Shown here: in pieces, positions 33,530 to 41,091 of the stretch
Layout of the letters: every line of letters begins with the position of its first letter
How positions within the stretch are numbered: position 1 is the stretch's first letter
Assembly: GCA_963745665.1 (NCBI GenBank)
Contig: CAVUYE010000001.1
Coordinates: forward strand, 620,001-684,000
From: Bog-473 sp963745665
Lineage (GTDB): Bacteria > Actinomycetota > Acidimicrobiia > Acidimicrobiales > RAAP-2
Direction of reading: 5' to 3'
DNA length: 64,000 bases
Position numbers and translations under genes: made by a program
The notes under the pieces: model-generated
The model's database searches: none
What the model saw: only the letters and a program-made list of their open reading frames with translations
What the model was told of the DNA's origin: nothing

Positions 33530-34717
33530 ATGGGACCTCTCGACGGGATTCGCGTTCTAGAGGCTGGGCTCCTCGTGCAAGGCCCACAGGCGTCGTTGAC
33601 GATGCAGGAGTGGGGAGCGGACGTCGTCAAGATCGAGCTTCCCGGTTTCGGCGATCAGAGCCGGTGGCTCCCGATCTCGCGCAGCGACCGCCGGGCCGCC
33701 TTCTTCGCGGCGTACAACCGGGGAAAGCGCAGCATCACCGTCGACCTCCGCCTGCCCACAGGCCGTGATGTGTTCCTCCGTCTGGTCGAGGACGCCGACG
33801 TCGTGATCACCAACTTCAAGCCCGGGACGATGGAGGAATGGGGTCTGGAGTACGCCGCCGCGGCCGCCCGCAACGAACGGATCATCTACGCCATGGGCTC
33901 ATCGTTCGGGCCGGAAGGCCCCGACGCGGCGCGTGAGGGAGCCGACCTGAGCGCCCAGGCGGCGGGCGGGTTGATCAGCACGACCGGCGGGAAGGGCGCC
34001 GACCCGAGTGCGATCGGCGCCACCATCGCCGACCACATCGCCGGCCAGAACCTCCTGTCGGGCATTCTGGCGGCGCTGTACGCGCGGGAGCGCACGGGTC
34101 GCGGGCAGCTGGTCGAGACCTCGCTTCTCGGTGGCCAGCTCTGGGCTCAGGCCGGCGAGTACACGCGGTATCTCCTTACGGGGGAGATCTCGGGGCCGAG
34201 CGGGCGGAGCCACCCGATGATCCCGGGCATCTACGGCGTGTTCCCGACCGCCGACGGGTGGATCGCCATCGTCGGCACGGCGGGACCTGCCCGCGATGTG
34301 TTCTACCGGACAATCGGCCGGCCCGACCTGATCGAACGCTTCCACACGCTCCTCTACTTCGAGGACGACAAGGCCGAACTGTGGCCTATCCTCGACGAGG
34401 TGTTCGCCACCAAGCGGACGGCGGAATGGTGCGAGCTCTTGGGTGCCGCCGGCCTGCGCTTCGCCCCGGTCCTGGACCATGCCGAGGTCGCCGCAGATGC
34501 CGGCGTGCGAGCCAACGGCTACATCGCCGGTGTCGAAGACCCCGACGCCCCTGGGACCGTCGCGGAGGTCGTCCGGGCTCCCGTCCGCTTCTCGGACCCG
34601 CTTCCCGACGCGCGCCCACGCGCCCCTGAACTTGGGGAGCACACGGAAGAGGTCCTCTTGCAGGCCGGGTATTCCTGGGACGATATTGCGAGCCTGGCCG
34701 CGGAGGGCGCCGTGTAA
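33530..34717 (+). CDS. CaiB/BaiF family III CoA transferase
   Basis: Moves coenzyme A between carboxylic acids, as an interlocked dimer. The 395-residue protein has the N-terminal family signature PLDGIRVLEAGLLVQGPQAS, GADVVKIELPGFGDQSR, and FFAAYNRGKRSITVDLR, a catalytic Asp in REGADLSAQAAGG, and the C-terminal segment EWCELLGAAGLRFAPVLD. Length is normal. The start is ATG 33530; a TTG two codons upstream is possible. No partner genes for carnitine, formyl-CoA or alpha-methylacyl-CoA metabolism are next to it, so the substrate stays open. Confidence 0.92.
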   Translation: MGPLDGIRVLEAGLLVQGPQASLTMQEWGADVVKIELPGFGDQSRWLPISRSDRRAAFFAAYNRGKRSITVDLRLPTGRDVFLRLVEDADVVITNFKPGTMEEWGLEYAAAAARNERIIYAMGSSFGPEGPDAAREGADLSAQAAGGLISTTGGKGADPSAIGATIADHIAGQNLLSGILAALYARERTGRGQLVETSLLGGQLWAQAGEYTRYLLTGEISGPSGRSHPMIPGIYGVFPTADGWIAIVGTAGPARDVFYRTIGRPDLIERFHTLLYFEDDKAELWPILDEVFATKRTAEWCELLGAAGLRFAPVLDHAEVAADAGVRANGYIAGVEDPDAPGTVAEVVRAPVRFSDPLPDARPRAPELGEHTEEVLLQAGYSWDDIASLAAEGAV

Positions 34718-34845
34718 GAGCCGCGTGGTCCCTTGCCACGCGTCCCGGGTCGCGACCGTGGCTCCGAAACGGTCTGCCGGTCGGCGGAACTCGCCTGCGA
34801 GGATCAGCTGTCCCAGAAACTCTGCAACATCACAAGCGCACAGAG

Positions 34846-34918
34846 TGGAGGTGAAGGGACTCGAACCCTCGGCCTACGGCTTGCAAAGCCGCCGCTCTTC
34901 CAGCTGAGCTACACCCCC
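34846..34918 (-). tRNA. tRNA-Ala (anticodon TGC)
   Basis: On the minus strand, GGGGGTG pairs with CACCTCC, giving the G3:U70 wobble pair that identifies tRNA-Ala. The D-arm GCTC...GAGC, anticodon stem GCGGC/GCCGT with loop TTTGCAA (anticodon TGC) and T-arm GAGGG TTCGAGT CCCTT are intact; discriminator is A. CCA is not encoded. Confidence 0.96.
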
Positions 34919-35051
34919 GGACCAATCGAGACCTGCAGCGCTCCTTCTCTGCCGGCCGGGGTCACCATCGTAGGCCGGGAGAGCAGCCCCCTGAAGCTGT
35001 AGCTCGCCCAAAGAGCCACGACCCTGTTCGGCGCCGGTAGGGTGCGGCCCC

Positions 35052-35867
35052 GTGGACGCACAGACATTCCTGGGCATGCAGCCGGACAGCGACGACTTGC
35101 ATTGGCGCATGCACGTCACAAAGCAGCTCACGACCCCTGGCAACTTCCTCTTTGGTGGTTGCGCACTCGGAGCGGCACTCGTGGCACTGGAGGCCGCTTC
35201 CGGGCGCCCGACCGTGTGGGCCACAGGGCACTATCTGTCCTACGCCGTCATTGATGCCGAGCTGGTCTGGGACGTGACGCTCGCCGCCGTGGGCGGGCAC
35301 GTGACGCAGGGGCGAGCCGTCGGAAACGTCGATGGCCGCGAGATCCTCACCGTCAACGCGGCGCTCGGCAAGGACGAACTAGCGGCAGGTGGCGTCTGGG
35401 TCCGGCCGCCGGACGTCCCTCCACCGGAACAGTGCCCGCAGCGCTATCTGCCCGAGATGTTCCGCAACACAATCATGGACAGCGTCGAAGTGCGGGCGGC
35501 CGGGGGGCGGTCGTTCGAGGAGATGAACGGCACGCCCGGGAGCCCCGACTCCGCCTTGTGGGCACGGGTGCCAGGCCACCTCACGCCCTCCGCCGCAACG
35601 CTGGCCATCATCGGCGACTATGTCTCTGGTGCCGTTTCGCAGCCCCTCGGACGCCGCGCCATGGGACGTAGCCTCGACAACACGCTGCGCATGGTCCAGC
35701 TGAAGCAGACCGAGTGGGTGCTCTGCGACATCCGTATGCACGCTCTCATTGGCGGCTACGCCCAGGGCATCGCCTTCCTCTGGTCGGAGGACAGGGAGTT
35801 GCTGGCAACGGCGAGCCAGTCGATCGGGGTCCGCCTCTGGCCCGAGGACGCCGAGCTCCCCCGCTGA
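35052..35867 (+). CDS. Acyl-CoA thioesterase, TesB-like double hotdog
   Basis: Hydrolyses acyl-CoA thioesters. The 271-residue protein consists of two hotdog halves. The first has FLFGGCALGAALVALEAASG and ATGHYLSYAVIDAELVW, the second HLTPSAATLAIIGDYVSGAV and RSLDNTLRMVQLKQTEWVLC ending in the late Asp/Gly segment MHALIGGYAQGIAFLWSED. Length and the order D...T...Q match acyl-CoA thioesterase II in a loose way, and the family identification rests on these motifs. The start is GTG 35052. A gap of 50 bases separates it from the SGNH gene downstream. Confidence 0.82.
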   Translation: MDAQTFLGMQPDSDDLHWRMHVTKQLTTPGNFLFGGCALGAALVALEAASGRPTVWATGHYLSYAVIDAELVWDVTLAAVGGHVTQGRAVGNVDGREILTVNAALGKDELAAGGVWVRPPDVPPPEQCPQRYLPEMFRNTIMDSVEVRAAGGRSFEEMNGTPGSPDSALWARVPGHLTPSAATLAIIGDYVSGAVSQPLGRRAMGRSLDNTLRMVQLKQTEWVLCDIRMHALIGGYAQGIAFLWSEDRELLATASQSIGVRLWPEDAELPR

Positions 35868-35917
35868 GTCGCGCTGCGACGGGGTGATCACCCGCCAAAG
35901 CGACGAAACTGTGCACC

Positions 35918-36631
35918 ATGGCCCGCCACGCAAGCACCCCGACCCGGTGGCGGCCGTCCGGGAGGATCACGGCCGTTGTACTCGCTGTCGTGGCGCTGCT
36001 CGCCGTCGGGACGGCCTTCCTCGTGCTTGAGACCTCGGCGACGTCGACGCCTTCACACCACCTTGGAGCACCGGCCCGCCCCAAGGCGACGACGACGGCG
36101 CCCACCGCCCCGACCACCACCACGACGACCACCCGCCCCCCGGGTCCCGGATTCAACCCCGGCCAGGTGACCGCAATCGGCGACTCGGTGATGCTCGACT
36201 ACCAGGACCCCCTCGAGATGTCGATACCGGGCGTCAAAGTGGACGCCGCAGTCAGCCGGCAGTGGACCGACGGCGAATCGATCTTGCAGACGCTAAAGGC
36301 GTACGGCCTGCTGGGCGCTGACGTCATCGTCGGCCTGGGTACCAACGGGCCCATCACCAGCGCTGACTTCGACGACATGATGTCCATACTCGGAGGTGCG
36401 TCGCGCGTCGTCTTCGTCAACGTGCACGTCGATCGCCCGTGGCAGGACGTGAACAACGCCGTGCTGGCCTACGGCGCAGCGCGTTACCCGAACGTCGTCG
36501 TCGCGGACTGGGCGACGCTGGCCGCGCAGAATCCCCAGTGGTTCGGGGCGGACGGCACCCACCTGGCGATCGATGGCCCCGGGGCCGATGCGCTGGCATC
36601 GCTGGTCGCCTCGACGCTGTCCAACGGGTGA
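35918..36631 (+). CDS. Membrane-anchored SGNH hydrolase-like protein
   Basis: A 237-residue protein with an N-terminal membrane anchor or signal (about 18-38), a Thr/Pro-rich linker (about 55-75), and an SGNH domain from about 83. The motifs are block I GDSVMLDYQ with the nucleophile Ser, GTNGPITSADF (block III with Gly-x-Asn), and DGTHLAIDG (block V Asp and His). The form is similar to the C-terminal domain of OatA-type acyltransferases, which add acetyl groups to cell-wall sugars outside the cell; here the membrane acyltransferase part is missing. It may work with a separate membrane protein or act as esterase. Confidence 0.87.
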   Translation: MARHASTPTRWRPSGRITAVVLAVVALLAVGTAFLVLETSATSTPSHHLGAPARPKATTTAPTAPTTTTTTTRPPGPGFNPGQVTAIGDSVMLDYQDPLEMSIPGVKVDAAVSRQWTDGESILQTLKAYGLLGADVIVGLGTNGPITSADFDDMMSILGGASRVVFVNVHVDRPWQDVNNAVLAYGAARYPNVVVADWATLAAQNPQWFGADGTHLAIDGPGADALASLVASTLSNG

Positions 36632-36704
36632 CTCCGTCGGTGGTGGCGTGGCGGACGCCGAGAATCGGTGGTGTAGCCTCAAACGTCCTCCGGCTAGGAC
36701 ATCG

Positions 36705-36778
36705 GGGGCTATAGCTCAGTCGGTTAGAGCGCAGCACTGATAATGCTGAGGTCGCTGGTTCGATTCCAGCTAGCCCCA
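36705..36778 (+). tRNA. tRNA-Ile (anticodon GAT)
   Basis: GGGGCTA (36705-36711) pairs with TAGCCCC (36771-36777), with discriminator A at 36778. The D-arm GCTC...GAGC, anticodon stem CAGCA/TGCTG with loop CTGATAA (anticodon GAT) and T-arm GCTGG TTCGATT CCAGC are intact. CCA is not encoded. It marks the left edge of a lower-GC region. Confidence 0.96.
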
Positions 36779-36829
36779 CTCGCAAAGTTCCCATTGCTGG
36801 ATAGAAGGTGGAAGCCGCCAGCCGTGCGG

Positions 36830-36988
36830 TCAGGCCGGTACCGAAACAAGCGGTGCGTCCCGGCCGAGCCAGAGCGTCCGCAGAACGAGAAGCGCGATTC
36901 CGCCTGCGACTACGACAATTCCCAGGATCGCCAGGACGATTTTTTGCCAAGGACCGGGCGATCGAGCCCGGGCTAGAGGCGACAAACA
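36830..36988 (-). CDS. Possible small single-pass membrane protein
   Basis: Within the 360-base gap between tRNA-Ile and the propeller gene, the minus strand encodes a clean hydrophobic stretch, WQKIVLAILGIVVVAGGIAL, followed by LLVLRTLWLG and a short polar tail. The start is unclear; a TTG at about 36988 preceded by GGAG gives about 52 residues, while an ATG at 37099 gives 89 residues with an Arg-rich, less convincing N-terminus. No family recognised. Rest of this gap (36989-37138) shows nothing I can name. Confidence 0.4.
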   Translation of the reverse strand, partial: CLSPLARARSPGPWQKIVLAILGIVVVAGGIALLVLRTLWLGRDAPLVSVPA

Positions 36989-37138
36989 CGAGGGACTCCG
37001 ACGAGCTGGCTCCTTATCGCGGCATCGATCTGGGCAGGGACATGTCAGTGATGCCACTCGGTGCGCCCTAAGTATCCTGAGGACGTGTTCGAACCTCATA
37101 CCAGATCTGCGTCGCCAAGCTTGACAAGACGGGCTCGC

Positions 37139-38800
37139 CTACCGTTGGCCGACGTAGCTATAAACCGGGGTGGTCTTGGCGCTTTGTGCGGATTCACCGA
37201 GAGCTATACAGGTGTTCGGAGTCGGGCAACTGATGGAATTTATGTTCGTGAATGATTGTCCGTACGGATTTGGGGCCCCAGCAGGCACCGCGAAAGTGGT
37301 CCTGGACCACGTAAGTCCTCCATCGGTCGTATGGAGGATTACGGAGGAACCGCCGTCATGAAGTCTTCCGATGACCTGCGGAACCGCTTCGGATCCAGTG
37401 ACCCAGCACTCATTGCTCGATGGGCAGTACAGAGCAGACATAGTTGGTAATGGGACGGTCGCCGGAAATGTGCGAGCTTGCCACGTAACTCCACCATCGC
37501 TCGTGGTAACGACGTCTGACACCGCAACGGTCGTACCACCAAAACAAGAGTTCTCCCCTCCGGGGACGCTTCCATTGCTCAGACACGGTGAGGGGTTCGG
37601 AATAGTCGTCAAATCGAGTGCCGCGCAGTCGGACGAGGTCGCGCAGGAAAGTTTGCTCGGGAATCCCGCCGCTTGGGGCAAGGTTCCATTCTGCCAGGTG
37701 GCGCCGTCGTCTTTTGTCGACTGGACGAAGTACCCAACAGCGTCTGGGTAACGCTTGGGAATCTTGTTTCTCGTTGCTGGTGGATATTCCTCAAGTTGTT
37801 GCTTAGAAACCGGCTCGTATGCCACCTTGGAAATCCCCATGACAACACAATCGGACGCCTCTGGACAGGCAAGGGTGCTTACCCAGTATGAGGGTGGAAA
37901 CGGCGTTGACGCCCACGTTCTACCCGCGTTCGAAGTCGTTACGAAGAGCTCCTGAGGAGGACGCGGGGTCAAGAGGCCGACGCCTTTCGACATGTATTGA
38001 GCAGCCCAAGATGGCCCTACCACGCCTTGGCAGGCACTTTCCGATGAACAGCTGAGCTCAAACAGCTGGTAGCCCGGTGTAACAGTCAACGGAATGATGG
38101 TCCATTGATGCCCTGAGTCAGTGGTAGTGATGAACACCGAGCTTCCGCTGAAAGTTCCACCAGCTGAGCAGTTCGAAGAGTCCGCGCACGCGAGGCCGCT
38201 GGTTGGATCGAAGCCACTCGGCATGGGCAAGAGAGACCATGTGTTACCCAAGTCGCCGGTGACATAGAGCGATTCTGACAACAAAGGGGCATTCACATAT
38301 GGCGTGGCGTAGTCGCCGGCGAGCGCATAACACGCAGTGATGCTGGGACAAGTGATGTTGGCCGGCGGTGGTCCGACCGTGTTCTGCTGCCAACCAGTGC
38401 TTACAACGTCGCCCACGAGCTCCCAAGAACCCATCGCTCGCTTTCCTGCGATGCTTTCGCCGTTTCCTGGCAACACTCTTGCTGCGTTCCATGGCGTTGT
38501 CATTGTCCCTGAGTCACTTCTCGAGAGCCCCATAGAGAGAGCCGTCCCACCGATCACAACGACGACCGCCGCTGCGAGTGCGAGTCGTCGCTGGAGGCGA
38601 AGCCGTTCGGGTAGTCGTCCGAGCATCACGTTGCCCAGGTCATTGTCCCTAACTGCCGCCGCGGGGGTCGCTCTCGGCTTATCGGGATTCTCCGCGACGA
38701 TCTTGTTCAGAAGTTGGTAGAAGAGAGGATCCGCCGAAAGAGCTTCAATGTCCATAGAGCCGATTGGATCGGCTCTCGTCAGAGCTTGGGAGCTGGTCAT
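37139..38800 (-). CDS. Membrane-anchored protein with Cys-paired propeller repeats, likely partner of the ECF sigma factor
   Basis: A 553-residue protein with a cytoplasmic N-terminus (about 1-70), one membrane segment (LALAAAVVVVIGGTALSMGL, about 73-92) and a large extracytoplasmic part. That part is a run of BNR/sialidase-like blades containing T-x-D-x-G-x-T-W (TTSDGGVTWQAR, HTTDGGLTWSR) alternating with a Cys-pair motif C-P-S-x3-x-C-x-A-x-G: ITCPSITACYALAG, LACADSSNCSAGG, SCSSESACQG, ACPEASDCVVMG, SCATSSDCAALD, YCPSSNECWVTG, SCPTPNTCIALG. The start ATG lies two bases after the sigma factor stop. The layout of cytoplasmic tail, one TM and extracellular domain is that of anti-sigma factors, but no ZAS motif is present. 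Lower GC than the window average. Confidence 0.85.
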   Translation of the reverse strand: MTSSQALTRADPIGSMDIEALSADPLFYQLLNKIVAENPDKPRATPAAAVRDNDLGNVMLGRLPERLRLQRRLALAAAVVVVIGGTALSMGLSRSDSGTMTTPWNAARVLPGNGESIAGKRAMGSWELVGDVVSTGWQQNTVGPPPANITCPSITACYALAGDYATPYVNAPLLSESLYVTGDLGNTWSLLPMPSGFDPTSGLACADSSNCSAGGTFSGSSVFITTTDSGHQWTIIPLTVTPGYQLFELSCSSESACQGVVGPSWAAQYMSKGVGLLTPRPPQELFVTTSNAGRTWASTPFPPSYWVSTLACPEASDCVVMGISKVAYEPVSKQQLEEYPPATRNKIPKRYPDAVGYFVQSTKDDGATWQNGTLPQAAGFPSKLSCATSSDCAALDLTTIPNPSPCLSNGSVPGGENSCFGGTTVAVSDVVTTSDGGVTWQARTFPATVPLPTMSALYCPSSNECWVTGSEAVPQVIGRLHDGGSSVILHTTDGGLTWSRTTFAVPAGAPNPYGQSFTNINSISCPTPNTCIALGESAQSAKTTPVYSYVGQR

Positions 38801-38801
38801 T

Positions 38802-39347
38802 TCATGTCTCCTCGGATATCGATACAGGAGCCGATCTTCGGCTCATGGATTGTCGGGAGGTATCGCTACCGTCGATCCATGCTCCTAATCCCTTCATTTC
38901 TGCGTTAAGGCGCGACCGGGCCCGATGGAGTCGGATTCGTGCCGCAGTCGAAGAGCAGCCCAGGACGCAGGCAAGCTGCGTAGAAGTGAGACCCTCCCAT
39001 GCAGCCAGCATCAGCAGTTCACGATCTTCATCCGTCATGCGGGCAAGCGCGACGCCCGCTTCCAAACCGTCTTGCTCGCTCGCGTCCTTTTGGACACTCC
39101 ATTCAGTACTGAGAGCGTTCGCGATCTGCTGAAGGAGTTGTGAGCGATGTTGGATGCGACGCGTTTGGTTGGCTATCACTCGACGGGCGGTCGCGTATAA
39201 CCAAAGAACGCTCGATTCCCCCTGTGGGATTTCGTCGAACCGCCGCCAAGCGATGCCAAACGTCTCAGCCACCGCATCAGCGGCGTCTTCGGACGAAGCA
39301 GTCCTCCTGAGTGCATAGGCAAGTAGACGGGCGCGCGAACTCCTCAT
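38802..39347 (-). CDS. ECF-type RNA polymerase sigma factor
   Basis: A 181-residue group 4 sigma factor. Region 2 is short and lies at the very N-terminus (LLAYALRRTASSEDAADAVA, ETFGIAWRRFDEIP, then VLWLYATARRVIANQTRR as regions 2.3-2.4), and region 4 is at about 110-160 (LMLAAWEGLTSTQLACVLGC and ARIRLHRARSRLNAEMKG with the helix-turn-helix). An in-frame stop just upstream fixes the start at ATG 39347. The next gene begins two bases after the stop and encodes a membrane protein with a cytoplasmic tail, the usual arrangement of an ECF factor and its sensor/anti-sigma partner. Confidence 0.93.
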   Translation of the reverse strand: MRSSRARLLAYALRRTASSEDAADAVAETFGIAWRRFDEIPQGESSVLWLYATARRVIANQTRRIQHRSQLLQQIANALSTEWSVQKDASEQDGLEAGVALARMTDEDRELLMLAAWEGLTSTQLACVLGCSSTAARIRLHRARSRLNAEMKGLGAWIDGSDTSRQSMSRRSAPVSISEET

Positions 39348-39559
39348 AGAGTGCAGTAAAACGCTCTACGCGCCTTTCGGCTGCCACGCCCCTGCCACCT
39401 CCCAGCTTGCCCTCAGACTATGTATGTCTTCTCAGACAGCTTTGTTTCACGGATTTGGTCGATCCTGTCCCTGAGCGACCGTGCGATCCGGCACGCCACT
39501 TCTCGATTCGCCTGAAGGTCCGCAAGACCGGCTGGCTGCGGGCAAGACTGTGTGTGCGA

Positions 39560-39850
39560 CGCCGAGGGGGGTCTCGGACGACTGCTGCTGACCGATCTGC
39601 TAAGGCCCGGGCTGACGTGGCAAGGCAACGAGAAGCTATGGGTCGTCTTCAAGACGCCCAGCACCTGCGGCAGGAAGTCCTCGATGCTTGTCGTCGGAAT
39701 CTCGGCGAGGATCATCCGGGAACGCTTGATGCCGAGATGTGGTTAGCACTCAACCTCAGAAACCAAGGAAGGTTCGGAAGGTCACTCTTGGTAAGAGCAA
39801 TCAAGAAACGGTACGAGCAGGCAAGTACCTGGCCAGTCTCGACTCCACCG
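39560..39850 (+). pseudogene. Relic of a TPR (kinesin light chain-like) repeat gene
   Basis: Within the 600-base gap between the sigma factor and the VOC gene, one plus-strand frame contains two linked TPR signatures: RLQDAQHLRQEVLDACRRNL then GEDHPGTLDAEMWLALNLRN and QGRF. The D-A-x-H-L-R...L-G-x-D-H-P-x-T-L pattern is that of TPR_10/TPR_12 repeats in large NB-ARC or AfsR-like regulators. The repeats are flanked by sequence with no family resemblance, there is no proper start, and only about two repeats are left, so I read it as a gene fragment. The rest of 39348-39947 shows nothing else. Confidence 0.6.
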
Positions 39851-39947
39851 AATAGCCATAGGCCACGCCTCCGTGCCGGCCTACGGGGGCATTGGCCGCA
39901 TCGGGGCACTCTGCCGCAGGCCGGGCGTAGCTGACAGAATCGAGTGT

Positions 39948-40361
39948 GTGCCAGCCATTTCGGGTCGTGTCGAGATCAATCTGACCGTCCGTGACCCTGC
40001 GAGTAGTGCAGCCTGGTACTCAGAGCTTTTGGACTTAGAAGAGCTGTACGACTTCACTGCTGAGGACGGTCGGATGCGCTACGTCGCTCTCGTTGAGCCG
40101 AACACGAAGTTCGTCCTTTGCCTCGTCGGTCACCAGGAGCATTCCGCCGAGCCGTTCAGTGAGTTCCATACAGGCCTTGATCACCTGGAGTTCTTGGTGG
40201 ATCGCAAAGAAGACCTCAACGAATGGGAGGCGAAGCTAAATCGGCTCGGGATTCCCCACTCAGGAGTGAAGACGCCCGAGTACACCGATAACGCAATGCT
40301 CACTTTCCGTGATCTCGACAACATCCAGCTTGAGTTCTTCTGGAGGGCTCCCCCGAGGTAG
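39948..40361 (+). CDS. VOC (glyoxalase/bleomycin resistance fold) family protein
   Basis: A 137-residue VOC protein with two beta-alpha-beta-beta-beta units. The N-terminal half has VEINLTVRDPASSAAWYSEL and LDLEELYDFTAEDGRMRY, the C-terminal half HTGLDHLEFLVDRKEDLNEW and MLTFRDLDNIQLEFFW. The metal-ligand positions could be His in DHLEF and Glu in LEFFW, plus a residue in the first half. Activity is not predictable; members include dioxygenases, lyases and resistance proteins. The start is GTG 39948. GC is lower than the window average, like its neighbours. Confidence 0.86.
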   Translation: MPAISGRVEINLTVRDPASSAAWYSELLDLEELYDFTAEDGRMRYVALVEPNTKFVLCLVGHQEHSAEPFSEFHTGLDHLEFLVDRKEDLNEWEAKLNRLGIPHSGVKTPEYTDNAMLTFRDLDNIQLEFFWRAPPR

Positions 40362-40399
40362 GCCTGCCCACGACCCCGGCGGTAGGCGATACCCCGGCA

Positions 40400-41002
40400 C
40401 TAGTTGGAACATTCCTCGTGCTTGAGGGCAGCGACCAGGAGTTGCCCGGGCCGGTCCTCTATCTCCAATGGCCGCAGACCGACACTCGCTACTTGACCTA
40501 GAAAGTCGACATTCGTGAACCGATCCGGAGGGTGTTCGAACAGATGGCGAGACAGCCAGTCATGATTGGCGACGTCATGATCCTGCGAGAACAGTCGGCC
40601 CCCCACCTTCAGAACTCTGGCGATCTCCTGTAGCCCTGCTTTCCAGTCAGGCACGTGATGCAACACCGCGAAGTTGAAGACCGCATCGAACGTTCCGTTC
40701 TCGTATGGAAGGTTCGTGACGTCACCTTCTAGGAGGGTCACTCGATTTCCATACTGGGCAAGTCGAGCTCTGGCTCGGTTGACCATCCTCGGATCAAAGT
40801 CGATCGCAGTACCGCGACTGGCACCGAACTCCTCGATCTCTGCTGCAACGCATTCGCCCGGTCCACAGCCAACGTCCAGGACCTCGAGTCCTTCGGTACG
40901 CCCGCCCAAGGCGATCAGCTTCGGAATCACGCTTCTCCGCAGTCGCTTGGTTCGCAGTCCACTGTTGATGTAAATGGACTCCGCCCGATTCATCCGCACC
41001 AA
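40400..41002 (-). CDS. SAM-dependent methyltransferase, class I
   Basis: A 200-residue Methyltransf_11-type enzyme. The SAM-binding motif I is LEVLDVGCGPGECVAAEI, motif II TAIDFDPRMVNRARARL, and the region after strand 4 reads FDAVFNFAVLHHVPDWKAGL followed by EIARVLKVGGRLFSQDH. The acceptor is unknown. It starts at ATG 41002 (or an internal ATG three codons later). It lies between a VOC gene and an MFS transporter gene and could be part of a small resistance or metabolite-modification set, though no operon is evident. Confidence 0.9.
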   Translation of the reverse strand: MVRMNRAESIYINSGLRTKRLRRSVIPKLIALGGRTEGLEVLDVGCGPGECVAAEIEEFGASRGTAIDFDPRMVNRARARLAQYGNRVTLLEGDVTNLPYENGTFDAVFNFAVLHHVPDWKAGLQEIARVLKVGGRLFSQDHDVANHDWLSRHLFEHPPDRFTNVDFLGQVASVGLRPLEIEDRPGQLLVAALKHEECSN

Positions 41003-41091
41003 ACAAACTCTATGACTTCCGTGTGGCTCAAGCCCGGCGTTTAGGAGATACCCAGAGTCTCAGCCAATTCGGCGGACTATCGGACTCGTTG

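Noticed and set aside
36705..36778. tRNA-Ile as a proved att site of an integrated element
   Set aside because: No integrase gene and no duplicate of the tRNA 3' end were found; only the composition shift supports it.
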